Assembly (NCBI GenBank): GCA_016873515.1
Contig: VGXB01000012.1
Span: forward strand, 1-50,314
DNA length: 50,314 nucleotides
Direction of reading: 5' to 3'
From: Nitrospira sp.
Lineage (GTDB): Bacteria > Nitrospirota > Nitrospiria > Nitrospirales > Nitrospiraceae
Shown here: piece by piece, positions 50,255 through 50,314 of the stretch
How positions within the stretch are numbered: position 1 is the stretch's first letter
Layout: each line of letters opens with the position of its first letter
Notes under the pieces: model-generated
Told to the model about the DNA's origin: nothing
The model's database searches: none
What the model saw: the letters and a program-made list of their open reading frames with translations, nothing else
Program-made: the position numbers and the translations under genes

Positions 50255-50314
<60 letters not shown>

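Overview
The window reads as chromosomal DNA of a Nitrospira-like bacterium (phylum Nitrospirota). This is inferred from the mid-50s to high-50s percent GC seen by eye and from the gene mix: a sulfur-carrier/JAMM cluster, DUF5069 with DUF3386, an ETHE1-type persulfide dioxygenase and a valS-nadC-birA-coaX block beside grpE-dnaK-dnaJ-rsmE. No rRNA or marker gene was available to confirm it. Coding density is high. Two tRNAs are present: an elongator-type tRNA-Met(CAU) and a tRNA-Ser(CGA) cut by the window end.

Layout. 0.2-6.1 kb, minus strand: an operon-like run with a good promoter at 6075-6103, in transcription order thiS-like carrier, cysteine synthase, MoeB/ThiF-type E1, threonine synthase-like enzyme, MoaD-like carrier, NIL-domain protein, a second MoeB/ThiF E1, a JAMM metallopeptidase, and two small exported proteins. 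Together these can activate, load and process two sulfur-carrier proteins and hand sulfur to PLP enzymes. This is the strongest candidate for an unusual pathway in the window. 6.2-11.4 kb, mostly plus: a decayed DUF433 antitoxin gene ending in a palindromic repeat, a 33-residue membrane peptide missed by length cut-offs, then a hypothetical protein, a PLD-like nuclease, an FAD monooxygenase, a nucleotidyltransferase-like protein without its catalytic aspartates, a TPM-domain protein and a broken DsbA-family lipoprotein gene. 11.4-16.4 kb: DUF3386-DUF5069, a lysine-rich basic protein, ClpS, a broken Ca2+/H+ antiporter gene and hemW. 16.4-21.1 kb, plus: an FmdB-type zinc ribbon that has lost cysteines, a large FAD/Fe-S dehydrogenase, a MoaD-like protein without a GG tail and a membrane protein. 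21-23.6 kb: the helicase hrpB. 24.3-27.7 kb: a partner-switching module made of a MHYT-PAS-PP2C-HATPase sensor and two STAS antagonists.

27.7-31.6 kb is the most eroded stretch. It holds an IS3-type orfA remnant, tRNA-Met, an SDR, an ETHE1-like dioxygenase with an NTF2-like secreted protein, and fragments of a DUF4258 gene and possibly a pilin. 31.7-41.6 kb, minus strand, is housekeeping: rsmE, dnaJ, dnaK, grpE, then coaX, birA, nadC and valS. birA carries a C12 homopolymer near its 3' end. 41.7-50.3 kb holds a tiny basic protein, a response regulator with a helical partner, a HAD hydrolase, a sirtuin, a ketopantoate reductase fused to a sulfite-oxidase-fold domain, an SGNH-like hydrolase, a MATE exporter and a DUF2779 nuclease.

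A recurring theme is gene decay. At least four genes (DUF433, DsbA-like, cax, DUF4258) carry nonsense or frameshift lesions, and the FmdB and nucleotidyltransferase genes have lost key residues. Some lesions could be assembly errors, which reads would settle.
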